Shown here piece by piece: positions 25,214 through 33,701 of a stretch of 64,000 nucleotides of DNA. The stretch spans positions 124,001-188,000 of the forward strand of contig CAWDZA010000021.1 in assembly GCA_963806635.1 (NCBI GenBank), given 5' to 3'. The DNA comes from CAVVEQ01 sp963806635 (lineage in GTDB: Bacteria > Chloroflexota > Anaerolineae > Anaerolineales > Anaerolineaceae). The notes under the pieces are model-generated. The model saw only the letters and a program-made list of their open reading frames with translations, was not told where the DNA came from and did not search any database. The translations under genes and the position numbers were made by a program. How positions within the stretch are numbered: the stretch's first letter is position 1; every line of letters begins with the position of its first letter.

Positions 25214-25984
25214 TTAAGCCATTAAAATATTTTCTTTTTCCACCACCCAAAACTGAGATAATCCCAATCCCCGCAGCGGCGTACTCTCCAACCACTGCAG
25301 GAACCGCTTCAGCATATTCCCCAGCATCCGGTTTCGTGCGATGATGTTATCGTACGCGCCGAAGATAACGGTTTTTTCTACCACTTTTATTGGCAGCCCC
25401 GCCATGAGCTTTTCCAGATCCTTTCCCGAATAGACCCGCACGTGTGGGGCGAGCTTATCCCGCCATTTCCGCGGCAGGTAATTGACTCCAAAAATATTGC
25501 CAAAGTGATATTTCCCCCGCCAGTAGATGCCGTGCGTTTCAAACGGATACCCCCGGTTTGGCACAAAAAGCACCAGCCTCCCGCCCGGCTTCAGCACCCG
25601 CACGATCTCCTCCAGGCAGCGGCGGTCATCCGCCACATGTTCCAGCACCTCGTGGCTGAGCACCAGGTCGAATTTTTCGTCCTCAAAGGGCAGGGATTCC
25701 CCCGCGCCGTTCAGCACCACTAGCTTCTGCGCAGCTGCCTCGCGTGCTCGTGGCAGCTCGATCTCCAGTCCGGCTGCGAGCGTTGCATTCACACTCAGGC
25801 GCTTCAGGTACATGCCCACCCCGCAGCCATTTTCGAGAATGGTTCCCTGCAACCTCGCCCCAGCCGCAGCCCGGATCATCTCCAGCCGCCGCGCCTGACC
25901 AGCACGCCACACGTAGGAAGGTTCTCCCCGCTCGGCAGCTTTGGCTGAGGGCTGCATGGGTGCTTTGGGTGTTTCGGAATCCAT
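25214..25984 (-). CDS. Class I SAM methyltransferase (Methyltransf_11 type)
   Basis: About 256 residues from the ATG at 25984. Motif I is ILENGCGVGMYLKRL; the acidic loop is GLEIELPRAREAA, then ESLPFEDEKFDLVLSHEVLE and VLKPGGRLVLFVPNRGYPFE. The C-terminal region (YWRGKYHFGNIFGVNYLPRK) resembles methyltransferases acting on lipids, quinones or sugars, but no substrate can be assigned. A TAAAAT box lies 7 bases before the ATG. It is convergent with the nuclease gene across the 30-bp palindrome. Confidence 0.87.
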   Translation of the reverse strand: MDSETPKAPMQPSAKAAERGEPSYVWRAGQARRLEMIRAAAGARLQGTILENGCGVGMYLKRLSVNATLAAGLEIELPRAREAAAQKLVVLNGAGESLPFEDEKFDLVLSHEVLEHVADDRRCLEEIVRVLKPGGRLVLFVPNRGYPFETHGIYWRGKYHFGNIFGVNYLPRKWRDKLAPHVRVYSGKDLEKLMAGLPIKVVEKTVIFGAYDNIIARNRMLGNMLKRFLQWLESTPLRGLGLSQFWVVEKENILMA

Positions 25985-26052
25985 GGGGATAATTTTACCC
26001 AATTAAACCAAAAACCTGCCTTTCAGCAGGTGTGCGGCTCCAGAGCCCGGGG

Positions 26053-27729
26053 TCATTCCTCCAGCACCAGCGGCACCCAGGCCAGCACGGAGGTGCCCTT
26101 GCCAATCTCGGAGCTGAGATCCACCTCGCCGCCGGCATTGCTGGCGCGCGTTTGCATATTCGCCAGCCCATGCCCGATGCTGGAATGCACCATTTTCGTA
26201 TCGAACCCGCGCCCGTCATCCTTGATCTCCAGCAGCGCCCGGTCGCTCACCAGCCACAAGATCACTTCCACCTTTTTGGCGTGGGCGTGCTTGGCGATAT
26301 TTGCCAGGGCTTCCTGGCAAATATGGAAGAGCGCCAGCGCCTGCGATTTCCCCAGGTCGTCCAGCCCCGAGGCGGGACCCTGCAAATAAACCTCGCAGGA
26401 GGTGTTCACCTTGAATTCCAGGATCAGGCGCTGGATGCCTTCCATCAGGGATTCATCATAGAGCTGGTGCGGGCGCAGGTCGAGGATATAGGAGCGGATA
26501 TCGCGGATGGCGGCGTTCAGGTCGCCGATCGAGCGGTTGATCTGCTTCCTGGCCTCCATTGGCGATTCATCGATGGTAAGGCTGACGTTTTCCAGGTTCA
26601 GCCCCACTGCGTAGAGGGATTGGATGATGCCATCGTGCAGGTCCATGCCGATGCGTTCGCGTTCCTCCAGGATCGCCAGGCGCCTTGCCTTAAGGTTGAG
26701 CAGGATGTTCTCGATGGCCATCCCAATCCAGGTGCTGATCGCCGAGAGGAATTGCTGTTCGGTCTCATCCAGGCTGCTGCGCTGGCAGGCACCCACGCAC
26801 AGCACCCCAACCGGCCCTTTGCGCCCGGTGAGGGGAAAACAACCGATCTCGTGGAAGCAGCCTTCCAGGATGGAAGGGTGGTACTGCGCCGAGGCATCCT
26901 CGGCATCCACACGGATTACGCGCGGCTCGTTATAACGTGCGGTGGTGCCCACGTACCCCTGCCCGATGGCGTATTGATCCTGGGTCCAAAGTGCCTGGGC
27001 AGAGCTCCCCCGGTGGATGATCTTCCGGAGGGTCTTGCTTTCCTCCTGTCGCAAATAGACCTCACCCACATCCAGGCGCAGGTATTCCATCACTTTTTTC
27101 AGTGCCTCATCCAGGATCTCATTTATCTCCGTGGAAGAAGCCAGGGTTACAGCCAATTGGTTCAAGAGCGCCAGATTCTCGTTGCGCCGCACCAGCTCCT
27201 TGCCGCGCGAGACCAGCTTGGCATACACGCGCGTATTGGTGATGGCCGCCGCGGCATAGACTGCCAGCGCACCCATCACCTTTTCGTCATCAACCGTGAA
27301 TTGCTCTCCGTTGCGCTTGTTGACGCATACGATCTCTCCCAGCGATTTTTCCGCCTGACGGATGGGCGCGCCGATGGCGGAACGGATTCCGAAAGCATCC
27401 CCCGGAAGGCTGCCGGTTTTGGTGAGGGGGTTTTTCTTGCGTTTGGGGGAAGAGGATTGGCGCAGCTCAGCGACCAGAACTTGTGAAAGGGTGCCCGAAA
27501 GCGCTTTCTGCAGGTCCTTGCGCGGAAGGCCAAAGGTAATGACTTCCTCGGAGTTGTGGTCATCGCTGCGTACATTCATGAACGCGTAAGCGGCATCCAC
27601 CTGGTGGCAGGCAACCTCCACGATCTTTTTAAAAAGGGCGTCAGTGGAGCGGGCGGAAAGTAACTCCAGCCCGGATCTATCCAATTCGGACAGTCGTTTT
27701 ACCAGCGGATCCGGGATCTGCTCGGTCAT
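26053..27729 (-). CDS. Cytoplasmic GAF-GAF sensor histidine kinase (NarL/DesK-type output)
   Basis: About 558 residues. Two GAF domains occupy residues ~20-165 (AFMNVRSDDHNSEEV, GIRSAIGAPIRQAEKSLGEI) and ~180-335 (LLNQLAVTLASSTEINEILD, CFPLTGRKGPVGVLCVGA). The HisKA_3 dimerisation helix carries LEERERIGMDLHDGIIQSL, with the phosphoacceptor His in DLHDG. The ATPase domain shows FHICQEALANIAKHAHA, IKDDGRGFD and GHGLANMQTRASNAGG. No TM helix is predicted, so it senses an intracellular ligand. No response regulator adjoins it; NarL-family regulators are the usual partners. The start is the ATG at 27729 or the GTG at 27738. Confidence 0.92.
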   Translation of the reverse strand: MTEQIPDPLVKRLSELDRSGLELLSARSTDALFKKIVEVACHQVDAAYAFMNVRSDDHNSEEVITFGLPRKDLQKALSGTLSQVLVAELRQSSSPKRKKNPLTKTGSLPGDAFGIRSAIGAPIRQAEKSLGEIVCVNKRNGEQFTVDDEKVMGALAVYAAAAITNTRVYAKLVSRGKELVRRNENLALLNQLAVTLASSTEINEILDEALKKVMEYLRLDVGEVYLRQEESKTLRKIIHRGSSAQALWTQDQYAIGQGYVGTTARYNEPRVIRVDAEDASAQYHPSILEGCFHEIGCFPLTGRKGPVGVLCVGACQRSSLDETEQQFLSAISTWIGMAIENILLNLKARRLAILEERERIGMDLHDGIIQSLYAVGLNLENVSLTIDESPMEARKQINRSIGDLNAAIRDIRSYILDLRPHQLYDESLMEGIQRLILEFKVNTSCEVYLQGPASGLDDLGKSQALALFHICQEALANIAKHAHAKKVEVILWLVSDRALLEIKDDGRGFDTKMVHSSIGHGLANMQTRASNAGGEVDLSSEIGKGTSVLAWVPLVLEE

Positions 27730-27819
27730 AACAGGCACTTGCTGGGGTCGAAATGAATCATACCGTTTCAGTCCAATTATATCAGGTCACACCGAGGGTA
27801 TAATTTTGGCAGAATCTTA

Positions 27820-28416
27820 ATGGAAAATAATAACCGACTCCCCCCCGGGCAATCCCTGGCGCGGAAGTTCCCCGTGCTGCACTATGGGCCCATTCCCAAA
27901 ACCGACCTGGCGGCCTGGGATCTCCGCCTGTGGGGGGAGGTAAAAACCCCCCAAACCCTCACTTGGGAGCAGTTTTCCTCCCTACCCCGCACCCGCCTGG
28001 TGATGGATATTCACTGCGTCACCCGCTGGAGCCTGATGGATACCGCCTGGGAGGGCGTGAGCTTGCAGACTCTGTGCGATGCAGGCATATTGGAGGTCCT
28101 CCCTTCCTGTACACACGTTATCCAGCACGCCGAATATGGTTTCACCGCCAATCTGCCCCTTTCGGTTGCCCGCGCGGAAAATTTCCTGCTTGCCACGCAT
28201 TTCAATGGCCAACTGCTCAGCCCCGAACACGGTTTCCCTCTGAGGGGCGTCGTGGGGGCTTTACCCGGTCAACCGGAGCTAGAGACCCCGTATTTTTGGA
28301 AGGGGGCCAAATGGTTGCGCGGGCTGCAATTCACTTCGGAGGACCACCCGGGTTTTTGGGAGCAGGCCGGTTATCACAACAACGCCAATGTCTGGCGCGA
28401 AGAGCGCTATTCTTAA
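27820..28416 (+). CDS. Sulfite oxidase-fold molybdopterin-dependent oxidoreductase
   Basis: A 198-residue compact member of the sulfite oxidase/MsrP fold. The conserved molybdenum-ligating Cys is in VMDIHCVTRWS, and other family features are LPRTRLVMDIHC, WEGVSLQTLCDAGI, EYGFTANLPL, GFPLRGVVGALPG and KWLRGLQF. It has no signal peptide, so it is probably cytoplasmic, and is shorter than sulfite oxidases that carry a dimerisation domain. The ATG at 27820 has TATAAT at 27799. It is divergent from the kinase gene; a shared regulator region of ~90 bases separates them. Substrate unknown. Confidence 0.88.
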   Translation: MENNNRLPPGQSLARKFPVLHYGPIPKTDLAAWDLRLWGEVKTPQTLTWEQFSSLPRTRLVMDIHCVTRWSLMDTAWEGVSLQTLCDAGILEVLPSCTHVIQHAEYGFTANLPLSVARAENFLLATHFNGQLLSPEHGFPLRGVVGALPGQPELETPYFWKGAKWLRGLQFTSEDHPGFWEQAGYHNNANVWREERYS

Positions 28417-28497
28417 TAGTAGGGTGGACACTTGTCCGCCATAATTAAGAAACAGTATTGAAGGTTTTTTGGGATAACCAGGAGAATGAGCAGAAAT

Positions 28498-28515
28498 GGC
28501 AGGCAGAAGCCTGCC
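28498..28515 (-). terminator. Hairpin terminator of the LysM gene pair
   Basis: GGCAGGC/GCCTGCC with an AGAA loop lies 12 bases past the stop at 28527 on the minus strand and is followed by ATTTCT. A second hairpin (GGTGGACA-CT-TGTCCGCC) at 28423-28440 ends the plus-strand gene. Confidence 0.6.
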
Positions 28516-28526
28516 CTATTTCAAAA

Positions 28527-29339
28527 TTAATCCCGCTTGGAAATAAACAGGAACCCGCGCCAGATGGCCAACCCCACCCCCGCCAGGATGCAAATCGCAC
28601 CCAGCACTGCCAGGAGGGGTGAGCGCTGCTGAGCGGGGTCCTCCAGAGGCTGGCCCGCGGAGCTATATTGCGCACCGAAATCCAGGATGGTGTCATCCCC
28701 CGCGCGCAGCACCAGGGGGTAATTCGTGTTCATGGTCGCATTAAACCCTTCAGGAATGGCCATGCTCACATTGAAATCCCCCTCGGGGATGCCTTCAAAG
28801 CAAGTTGGCACCCAGTCCCCTGCTGCATCCAGTGCGGATTTCGACACGCCGGTGAGCGAGACCGTCCCAAGACGGTTGGTGATGCTGATGGCACCGCCCG
28901 CAATGGGTGATTCATTCGTTTGGAACAGCGTATCCCCGTTGATATCCTCGAAGAGGATCACGCAGATGCGCCCGGTGGTGACGGTTGGCGTTGGGGAGGG
29001 TGTGGGGGGTAAGTTTGTGGCCAGCGGCGTTGCAGTGGGACCGGAGACGACGCCCAGCAGGATCTCCCGCCCCACGTTCAGAGCGGCGCAATCATCCGCG
29101 GTGAGGTTGTTGTTGGCAAGCAGGGTTTTGTAATCCACCCCAAAGCGTGCGGCGATGGAGATGCAGCTATCCCCGGGCTGCACCCGGTAGATCATGCGCC
29201 CGTCCACGCCAGCGGTCGGCATGGGCTCCACTGCCTGCCCAAAACCAGTGGAAAACTGCAGGGGTAGAACCCCCAAAATTATCAAAAATCCGAATAGTAC
29301 GGCAAGGGCGACTCGCCGTGTGATTTCAGGGTTACGCAT
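28527..29339 (-). CDS. LysM/SdrD-B-like surface protein with C-terminal anchor
   Basis: About 270 residues. A signal or anchor helix (ALAVLFGFLIILGVLPL) precedes a LysM module (YRVQPGDSCISIAARFGVD, LLANNNLTADDCAALNVG). A PT linker joins it to an SdrD-B/prealbumin-like beta domain (ICVILFEDINGDTLFQTNES, SITNRLGTVSLTGVS, CFEGIPEGDFNVSMAIPEGF). It ends with a TM helix and a basic tail (GLAIWRGFLFISKRD), like a sortase-free cell-surface anchor. It overlaps the preceding gene by 8 bases and is its paralogue, so the pair is cotranscribed. A role in wall binding or fibre display is inferred from the LysM module only. Confidence 0.84.
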   Translation of the reverse strand: MRNPEITRRVALAVLFGFLIILGVLPLQFSTGFGQAVEPMPTAGVDGRMIYRVQPGDSCISIAARFGVDYKTLLANNNLTADDCAALNVGREILLGVVSGPTATPLATNLPPTPSPTPTVTTGRICVILFEDINGDTLFQTNESPIAGGAISITNRLGTVSLTGVSKSALDAAGDWVPTCFEGIPEGDFNVSMAIPEGFNATMNTNYPLVLRAGDDTILDFGAQYSSAGQPLEDPAQQRSPLLAVLGAICILAGVGLAIWRGFLFISKRD

Positions 29340-30189
29340 TGGTGGGAGGTTTTTTGTTCGCCCGGCGCAGGAAGATCATATAGGCTCCCAACCCCGCGCC
29401 GACGAGAACCAGGATGCCCCCAAAGACCAGTGGCAAAACGGGGCTGCGGTTCGATCCACTGCCATTCTCCGGTGCTGGTTTCCCGGGGGGAACTGCCCCG
29501 AATCGTACAGTGATGGTCTGCCCGGCCAGGATCTTCGCCGGGAAGATCAGGTTTGTCGAAGGTTGAAAGGGTTGCGGCAGCGTGGCAGTCAGGATATATT
29601 CGCCCTCCGGCAGACCATCGATGCACACGGGTTGATTGGACGCACCGGTGATGGCCGAAGCCGGCTTACCGGTATCGGGAAGAGTGAAATAATTGTAGGG
29701 CTGCGAGGAATTTTCCGGAAGCACAACCCCCACCGTTCCGCCGGTGACATAACCTTCGCCGGCTTCCTGGATCCCGTTCCAGTTCAGATCCTCAAAAAGA
29801 ATAAAGCAGGCCTTGCCGTTGCCGTTGAATGGTGTGGGAGTCGGCCCACTTGGAGTGTTGGTGATGGTCGGGGTGGGCAGCACTTCCACCACCGCCAGGA
29901 TGAGCTGCCTGCCAGGCTCCAGGGTGGCGCCCGGTTCGCACTCGGCAGGTTTCAGGTTATTCAGTTGGGTGATCTGGTCGCTGGATACACCGTTTTTGAG
30001 CGCGATGGATAGGCAGGAGTCGTTATCCCGCACAATATAGATGATCTTGCCGTCCGGTCCTGGCGTGGGCGTGAAGTAATACGCCTCGGCCAGCACCCGT
30101 GCACCGTGGGCAAGGCCGGGCATACCGAAGAGAAGCAAGCCTGCCAGCAGCCCAAAAAGTACGATAACCGCGATCCGCCTGCCATTCAT
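29332..30189 (-). CDS. LysM/SdrD-B-like surface protein with C-terminal anchor (paralogue)
   Basis: About 285 residues, same architecture as its downstream neighbour: signal helix (AVIVLFGLLAGLLLFGMPG), LysM (IYIVRDNDSCLSIALKNGVS, ITQLNNLKPAECEPG), PT linker, an SdrD-B-like domain (ACFILFEDLNWNGIQEAGEG, VCIDGLPEGEYILTATLP) and a C-terminal TM helix with a basic tail. In LysM the Cys in the middle of the repeat is conserved in both copies and could be disulphide-linked. TATAAT lies 9 bases before the ATG at 30189, so this first gene of the pair is probably leaderless; the downstream copy is translated by coupling. Confidence 0.85.
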   Translation of the reverse strand: MNGRRIAVIVLFGLLAGLLLFGMPGLAHGARVLAEAYYFTPTPGPDGKIIYIVRDNDSCLSIALKNGVSSDQITQLNNLKPAECEPGATLEPGRQLILAVVEVLPTPTITNTPSGPTPTPFNGNGKACFILFEDLNWNGIQEAGEGYVTGGTVGVVLPENSSQPYNYFTLPDTGKPASAITGASNQPVCIDGLPEGEYILTATLPQPFQPSTNLIFPAKILAGQTITVRFGAVPPGKPAPENGSGSNRSPVLPLVFGGILVLVGAGLGAYMIFLRRANKKPPTNA

Positions 30190-30274
30190 GTCGAAAAGAT
30201 TATAACATTATTGGAATTCGCTTCCCCGGCGGCAGGTTTCGGGGACTCATATTACAATTTATGAGATCAACCGC

Positions 30275-31099
30275 ATGAAAATCAACCCACTGGCTTTCTT
30301 CCTCTTGCTGCCGCTCTTGGCGGCCTGCGCCGCCCCCGCGCAGGAGCTGCCCACCGCCACTGCTTCGCCCAGTCCGCAGCCTTCGCCTACGGCGGTGTGG
30401 TTTCCGCCCACCCCCACGTTTACACCATTTCCCACCGCTGCCATCACCCCCACACCTGAGATGCTCACCGGTATCGGCGCGCTGGCCTTCGAGGATGATT
30501 TCTCCCAGCCTTCCCTCTGGCAATCGCTCAAACGCCCCTCCGGGCAGGTGGTCATTAGCAGCCCGGACCTGGCGATTTCGCTCTCCGGCGCGGGCGGCTA
30601 TCTTTTTAGCCAGCGCAACAACCCCGTCCTATCGGATTTCTACCTGGAAGCCACCCTCAAGACCGGCTTGTGCAGCGGCGGAGACTCCTTCGGGTTGCTC
30701 TTTCGCACCTCCACCTTTCAGGATTACTACCGCTGGCAGATCAACTGCGATGGTTACCAGCGCGTGGAGCGGGTGCGCGGCGGGAGTGTGAGCGTGCTGC
30801 AGGACTGGTCCCCATCCTCCCAGGTGCTGCCCGGCGCACCACAGACCTTTCGCCTGGGTTTGCTGGCCAATGGGAATGAGCTGCGTTTCTTTGTGGATGA
30901 TATCTACCAGTTCAGTGTATTCGACAATGCTTTCCAGAGCGGTGGGGTGGGTTTTTTTGCCCGCTCCACCACCGAGACGCCCGTCTCTGCGGGTATTCGC
31001 GACCTGAAAGTGTATAACCTCTCCGGCAGCTTGCCCATTCCCACCCCGCGGGGAGCAACCCCCATTCTCCCGACTGCCACAGCAACTGCTGAAAAATAA
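30275..31099 (+). CDS. Lipoprotein with concanavalin-like (3-keto-disaccharide hydrolase-type) domain
   Basis: A 274-residue protein with lipobox LLAAC followed by a PT linker. The rest is a jelly-roll of the LamG/DUF1080 kind: ALAFEDDFSQPSLWQSLKRP, YLFSQRNNPVLSDFYLEATL, GDSFGLLFRTSTFQDYYRWQ, LGLLANGNELRFFVDDIYQF and GGVGFFARSTTETPVSAGI. Such domains bind or cleave sugars, but catalytic residues are not obvious, so binding is the safer call. A TACAAT box is at 30253. It is divergent from the LysM pair. Confidence 0.8.
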   Translation: MKINPLAFFLLLPLLAACAAPAQELPTATASPSPQPSPTAVWFPPTPTFTPFPTAAITPTPEMLTGIGALAFEDDFSQPSLWQSLKRPSGQVVISSPDLAISLSGAGGYLFSQRNNPVLSDFYLEATLKTGLCSGGDSFGLLFRTSTFQDYYRWQINCDGYQRVERVRGGSVSVLQDWSPSSQVLPGAPQTFRLGLLANGNELRFFVDDIYQFSVFDNAFQSGGVGFFARSTTETPVSAGIRDLKVYNLSGSLPIPTPRGATPILPTATATAEK

Positions 31100-31196
31100 C
31101 CAATTTCCCCCCTAATTTAGTTGCCCTTTTTTGGGATTTATATACAATTATCTCGTCGGCAGATCAAACGAACTGTACACTTTTTTAGGAGGAACC

Positions 31197-31616
31197 ATGT
31201 ATCACACCATCATCATCGTAGGAAATGTAGGCAAGGATCCGGAAATGCGCTACACGCCGGCCGGCCAGGCCGTCACCAGCTTCTCGGTGGCCACCAATCG
31301 GAATTACACAAATTCAGCCGGTGCCCAGGTAAAAGAAACCATCTGGTTCAGAGTCTCCGCCTGGGGCAAACAGGCCGAAACCTGCAACCAGTATTTGCAT
31401 AAAGGCAGCAAGGTGCTGATCGAAGGCCGCTTAACGCCTGATTCAGCCACAGGTGGCCCGCGCATCTGGAACCGCACCGACGGGACGCCCAACGCTTCTT
31501 ATGAGATCTCGGCCTCCACAGTGCGATTCCTGACCTCGAAATCCGAGGATGGTGGCGCTGCTCCAGCAGAAGATGCGCCCGAGGTTGCCGGCGGCGGCGA
31601 CGATATCCCGTTCTAA
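31197..31616 (+). CDS. ssb: Single-stranded DNA-binding protein
   Basis: A 139-residue SSB: the ATG at 31197 follows AGGAGG. The OB-fold is clear (IIIVGNVGKDPEMRYTPAG, VTSFSVATNRNYTNS, ETIWFRVSAWGKQAETCNQY, KGSKVLIEGRL) and the acidic C-terminus ends in GGDDIPF, the tip that recruits DNA-processing enzymes. It differs from genome-copy SSBs only in the neighbourhood: it is followed directly by DUF3467, a translin-like gene and a membrane Cas4-like nuclease, with 0 to 9 bases between genes, so one transcript is likely. The conserved interaction tail implies partner binding. Confidence 0.95.
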   Translation: MYHTIIIVGNVGKDPEMRYTPAGQAVTSFSVATNRNYTNSAGAQVKETIWFRVSAWGKQAETCNQYLHKGSKVLIEGRLTPDSATGGPRIWNRTDGTPNASYEISASTVRFLTSKSEDGGAAPAEDAPEVAGGGDDIPF

Positions 31617-31979
31617 ATGGAAACGGAGCGCCCCCCCGAGCAACCTGCCGCGCCGCAACCCTTCCCTCCGCTGGATATTGACCCGGCGTTGCTGCCCAAT
31701 TACGCCAACCTGGTGCGCATCTCGCACTCGGTGGCGGAACTTGTGATGGACTTCGCCTGCCTGCTGCCCGGGCAGGGACCCGGCTCGCCGGCTGGGAACC
31801 CGCGCATCAACGCACGCATTCTTATGTCGCCCATCGGCGCGAAGCTCTTCTACCACGCCCTGGGCGAAAACCTGGCCCGTTATGAAGCCAATTTCGGAGA
31901 AATATCGCTGCCCGGGGGTGGCTCCCTTGCCACAGATCTCTTCAAACCCCCTCACCCCCCCGAGCCGCCGAAAGAATAA
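31617..31979 (+). CDS. DUF3467 domain protein
   Basis: A 120-residue protein whose ATG directly follows the ssb stop (TAAATG). The body matches the DUF3467 pattern: YANLVRISHSVAELVMDF, ACLLPGQGPGSPAGNPR, ARILMSPIGAKLFYHALGE and ARYEANFGEIS, with proline-rich ends. DUF3467 proteins are small and of unknown function, often close to DNA-related genes. Here the tight coupling with ssb suggests a shared role. No catalytic motif can be seen. Confidence 0.82.
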   Translation: METERPPEQPAAPQPFPPLDIDPALLPNYANLVRISHSVAELVMDFACLLPGQGPGSPAGNPRINARILMSPIGAKLFYHALGENLARYEANFGEISLPGGGSLATDLFKPPHPPEPPKE

Positions 31980-31984
31980 AACCA

Positions 31985-32618
31985 TTGGATATTTTCAACT
32001 CGATCGCCGACAAAGCCCGCGAAAACTTTGAGGCGCGCACCGCCGCCCGCGATAAAGCCCTGGCGCGCGCCCGCGACCTGACCCGCTTCGCTGCCCACTC
32101 CATCCGCGCCATCCACCGCAGCGAGGCGGCGCTGGCTCATCAAAACCTCGATCAGGCTCGCGCCCTGGTGGAAGACCTCAGGCGCGAACTTGCAGGGTTC
32201 CCTGATCTGTATTTTGCCGGTTACACCCAGGATGCCATCAAGGAATTTGTGGAGGCCACCCTCACCTGCGCCTTGATCGAAAATCAGTCCATTAAGTCCC
32301 CGGAGGAGCTGGGGGTGGAATACGCCGCCTATCTCGAACGGCATGGCTGAGACCACCGGCGAGCTGAGGCGGCGCTGCCTGGATATTCTGCGCCAGGGAT
32401 ACAGCGCGGAAGCCGAACGGCTGCTGACCTGCATGGATGAGATCTACTCCGTCCTGGTCACCATGGATTACCCTGACGCGATCACCTACAACCTGCGCCG
32501 CCACACCGATGTGGTGCGCGGCATCGTCGAGCGCACCCGTGCCGATCTAACCCTGGCTCTGCGCGAGCAGCGTCTGCAGCAGGCCTTGCAGGAAGCCTCC
32601 ACCAAGTTCGGCAGCTGA
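31985..32618 (+). CDS. Translin-like nucleic-acid-binding protein, frameshifted
   Basis: The first part (TTG 31985) reads KARENFEARTAARDKALARA, RDLTRFAAHSIRAIHRSEAA and LAGFPDLYFAGYTQDAIKEF; the second, in another frame from 32343, reads GELRRRCLDILRQGYSAEA, LLTCMDEIYSVLVTMDYPDA and TTYN-type HTDVVRGIVERTRADLTLAL. Together they form one translin/TRAX-like helical protein of about 210 residues. An extra G near 32335 (CTCGAACGGC for CTCAACGGC) would explain the shift, giving a continuous YLNGMAE. Translins bind single-stranded DNA and RNA, and TRAX has nuclease activity; this protein shows no obvious acidic triad. It sits in the SSB operon. Confidence 0.8.
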
Positions 32619-32627
32619 ACAAACCCC

Positions 32628-33528
32628 ATGCGCACCGTCAAAGCCTCTGAGATCGGCTCTTTTTTGTTCTGCCAGCGTTCCTGGAGCTACCAGAAACAGG
32701 GATTCGAGCCTGAAAACCGCGCCGCGCTGAATGCCGGGAGTGAATACCACGCCTCTGGCGGAAAAAAAGTGGCCGCGTCCGTGCTCCTGCGGTGGTTCGC
32801 CTGGGCTGCGCTGCTCCTGGCGGTGGTTCTACTGGCAGTGGGCGGGATTCTGTTTCTTTTTCAATAAGATCATGTTTTTATTCATCCTTGCCGGCGCTCT
32901 GCTGCTTGCCGCCCTCGTCCTGGCGCTTGTTTCGCGCTGGCAGCGCCGCTCCGCCGGGCTGCCGCCGGGCCGGGTGACCTATGCCGACCCTTCGCTGTGG
33001 GGAAAGGTGGAAAAACCGCTCTACGACCCCGCCACAGGGCTGGTGGGCAAGCCGGATTACCTGGTGGAGACGAAGGAGGGCATCATCCCGGTGGAGGTCA
33101 AATCCGCCCCGGCGCCTTCGAACCCGTATGAGGGTCACGTGCTGCAGCTGGCTGCTTATTGTTATCTGGTTTCCAAAACCACCGGCAAACGCCCGCCATA
33201 CGGGTTATTGAATTACCGCAACCGTACGTTTTCGATCGATTTCACCCCGCTGGAGCAGAAGCTGAATGAGGGTCACGTGCTGCAACTGGCCGCCTATTGT
33301 TATCTGGTTTCCAAAACAACCGGCAAGCGCCCGCCTTATGGGTTACTGAACTACCGCAACCGTACGTTTTCGATCGATTTCACACCTGCGCTCGAACAGA
33401 AGCTGCTCGACCAGATCGCCGCCATCCAGACAGCCGGGCGGAAGAAGGATGTGCCCCGCTCGCACGAATCCCCAGCCCGCTGCGTAAGCTGCGGGTACAG
33501 GAAGATCTGCGATCAGAAATGTGAATAG
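32628..33528 (+). CDS. Membrane-anchored Cas4-like PD-(D/E)XK nuclease with duplicated motif, frameshifted
   Basis: The N-terminus (VKASEIGSFLFCQRSWSY, with a Cys like Cas4) is followed by a TM helix ending GGILFLFQ and stop at 32867. Another frame continues with a second TM helix (MFLFILAGALLLAALVLALV) from 32872. An extra base in the T-run near 32858 would join the two as a hairpin anchor. The nuclease core follows: GKPDYLVETKEGIIPVEVKS (Asp and E-x-K), the QxxxY helix in HVLQLAAYCYLV, and the C-terminal CVSCGYRKICDQKCE, four Cys that with the N-terminal one could bind a 4Fe-4S cluster. The QxxxY segment occurs twice in tandem (33130-33405). If not a frameshift, this is two coupled genes. 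Confidence 0.78.
33130..33405 (+). repeat. In-frame 138-bp tandem duplication in the nuclease gene
   Basis: Codons 33130-33267 are repeated at 33268-33405. Over the first 40 codons I count eleven differences and all are synonymous (for example CAG/CAA, GCT/GCC, CCA/CCT, AAT/AAC). After that the copies diverge by a short insertion (ACC CCG CTG versus ACA CCT GCG CTC). The repeat carries HVLQLAAYCYLVSKTTGKRP. Confidence 0.92.
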
Positions 33529-33701
33529 CTCTTCCCGACCTTTGGCCACGCACTCCCCACCCCAAGCTTGTTACAGATGACAGCTTCATTTTTCATGGCA
33601 AACAGTACTATAGCTGCATTTCATTAATTGGATTTATTTCATCTTATTGGTTATATTATAATAAGATGGTAATTAGTCAATACTCTAATGTGGAGGAGAA
33701 A

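Noticed and set aside
24419..33528. CRISPR-Cas locus suggested by two Cas4-like nucleases
   Set aside because: No repeat-spacer array and no cas1, cas2 or effector gene is visible anywhere in the window.
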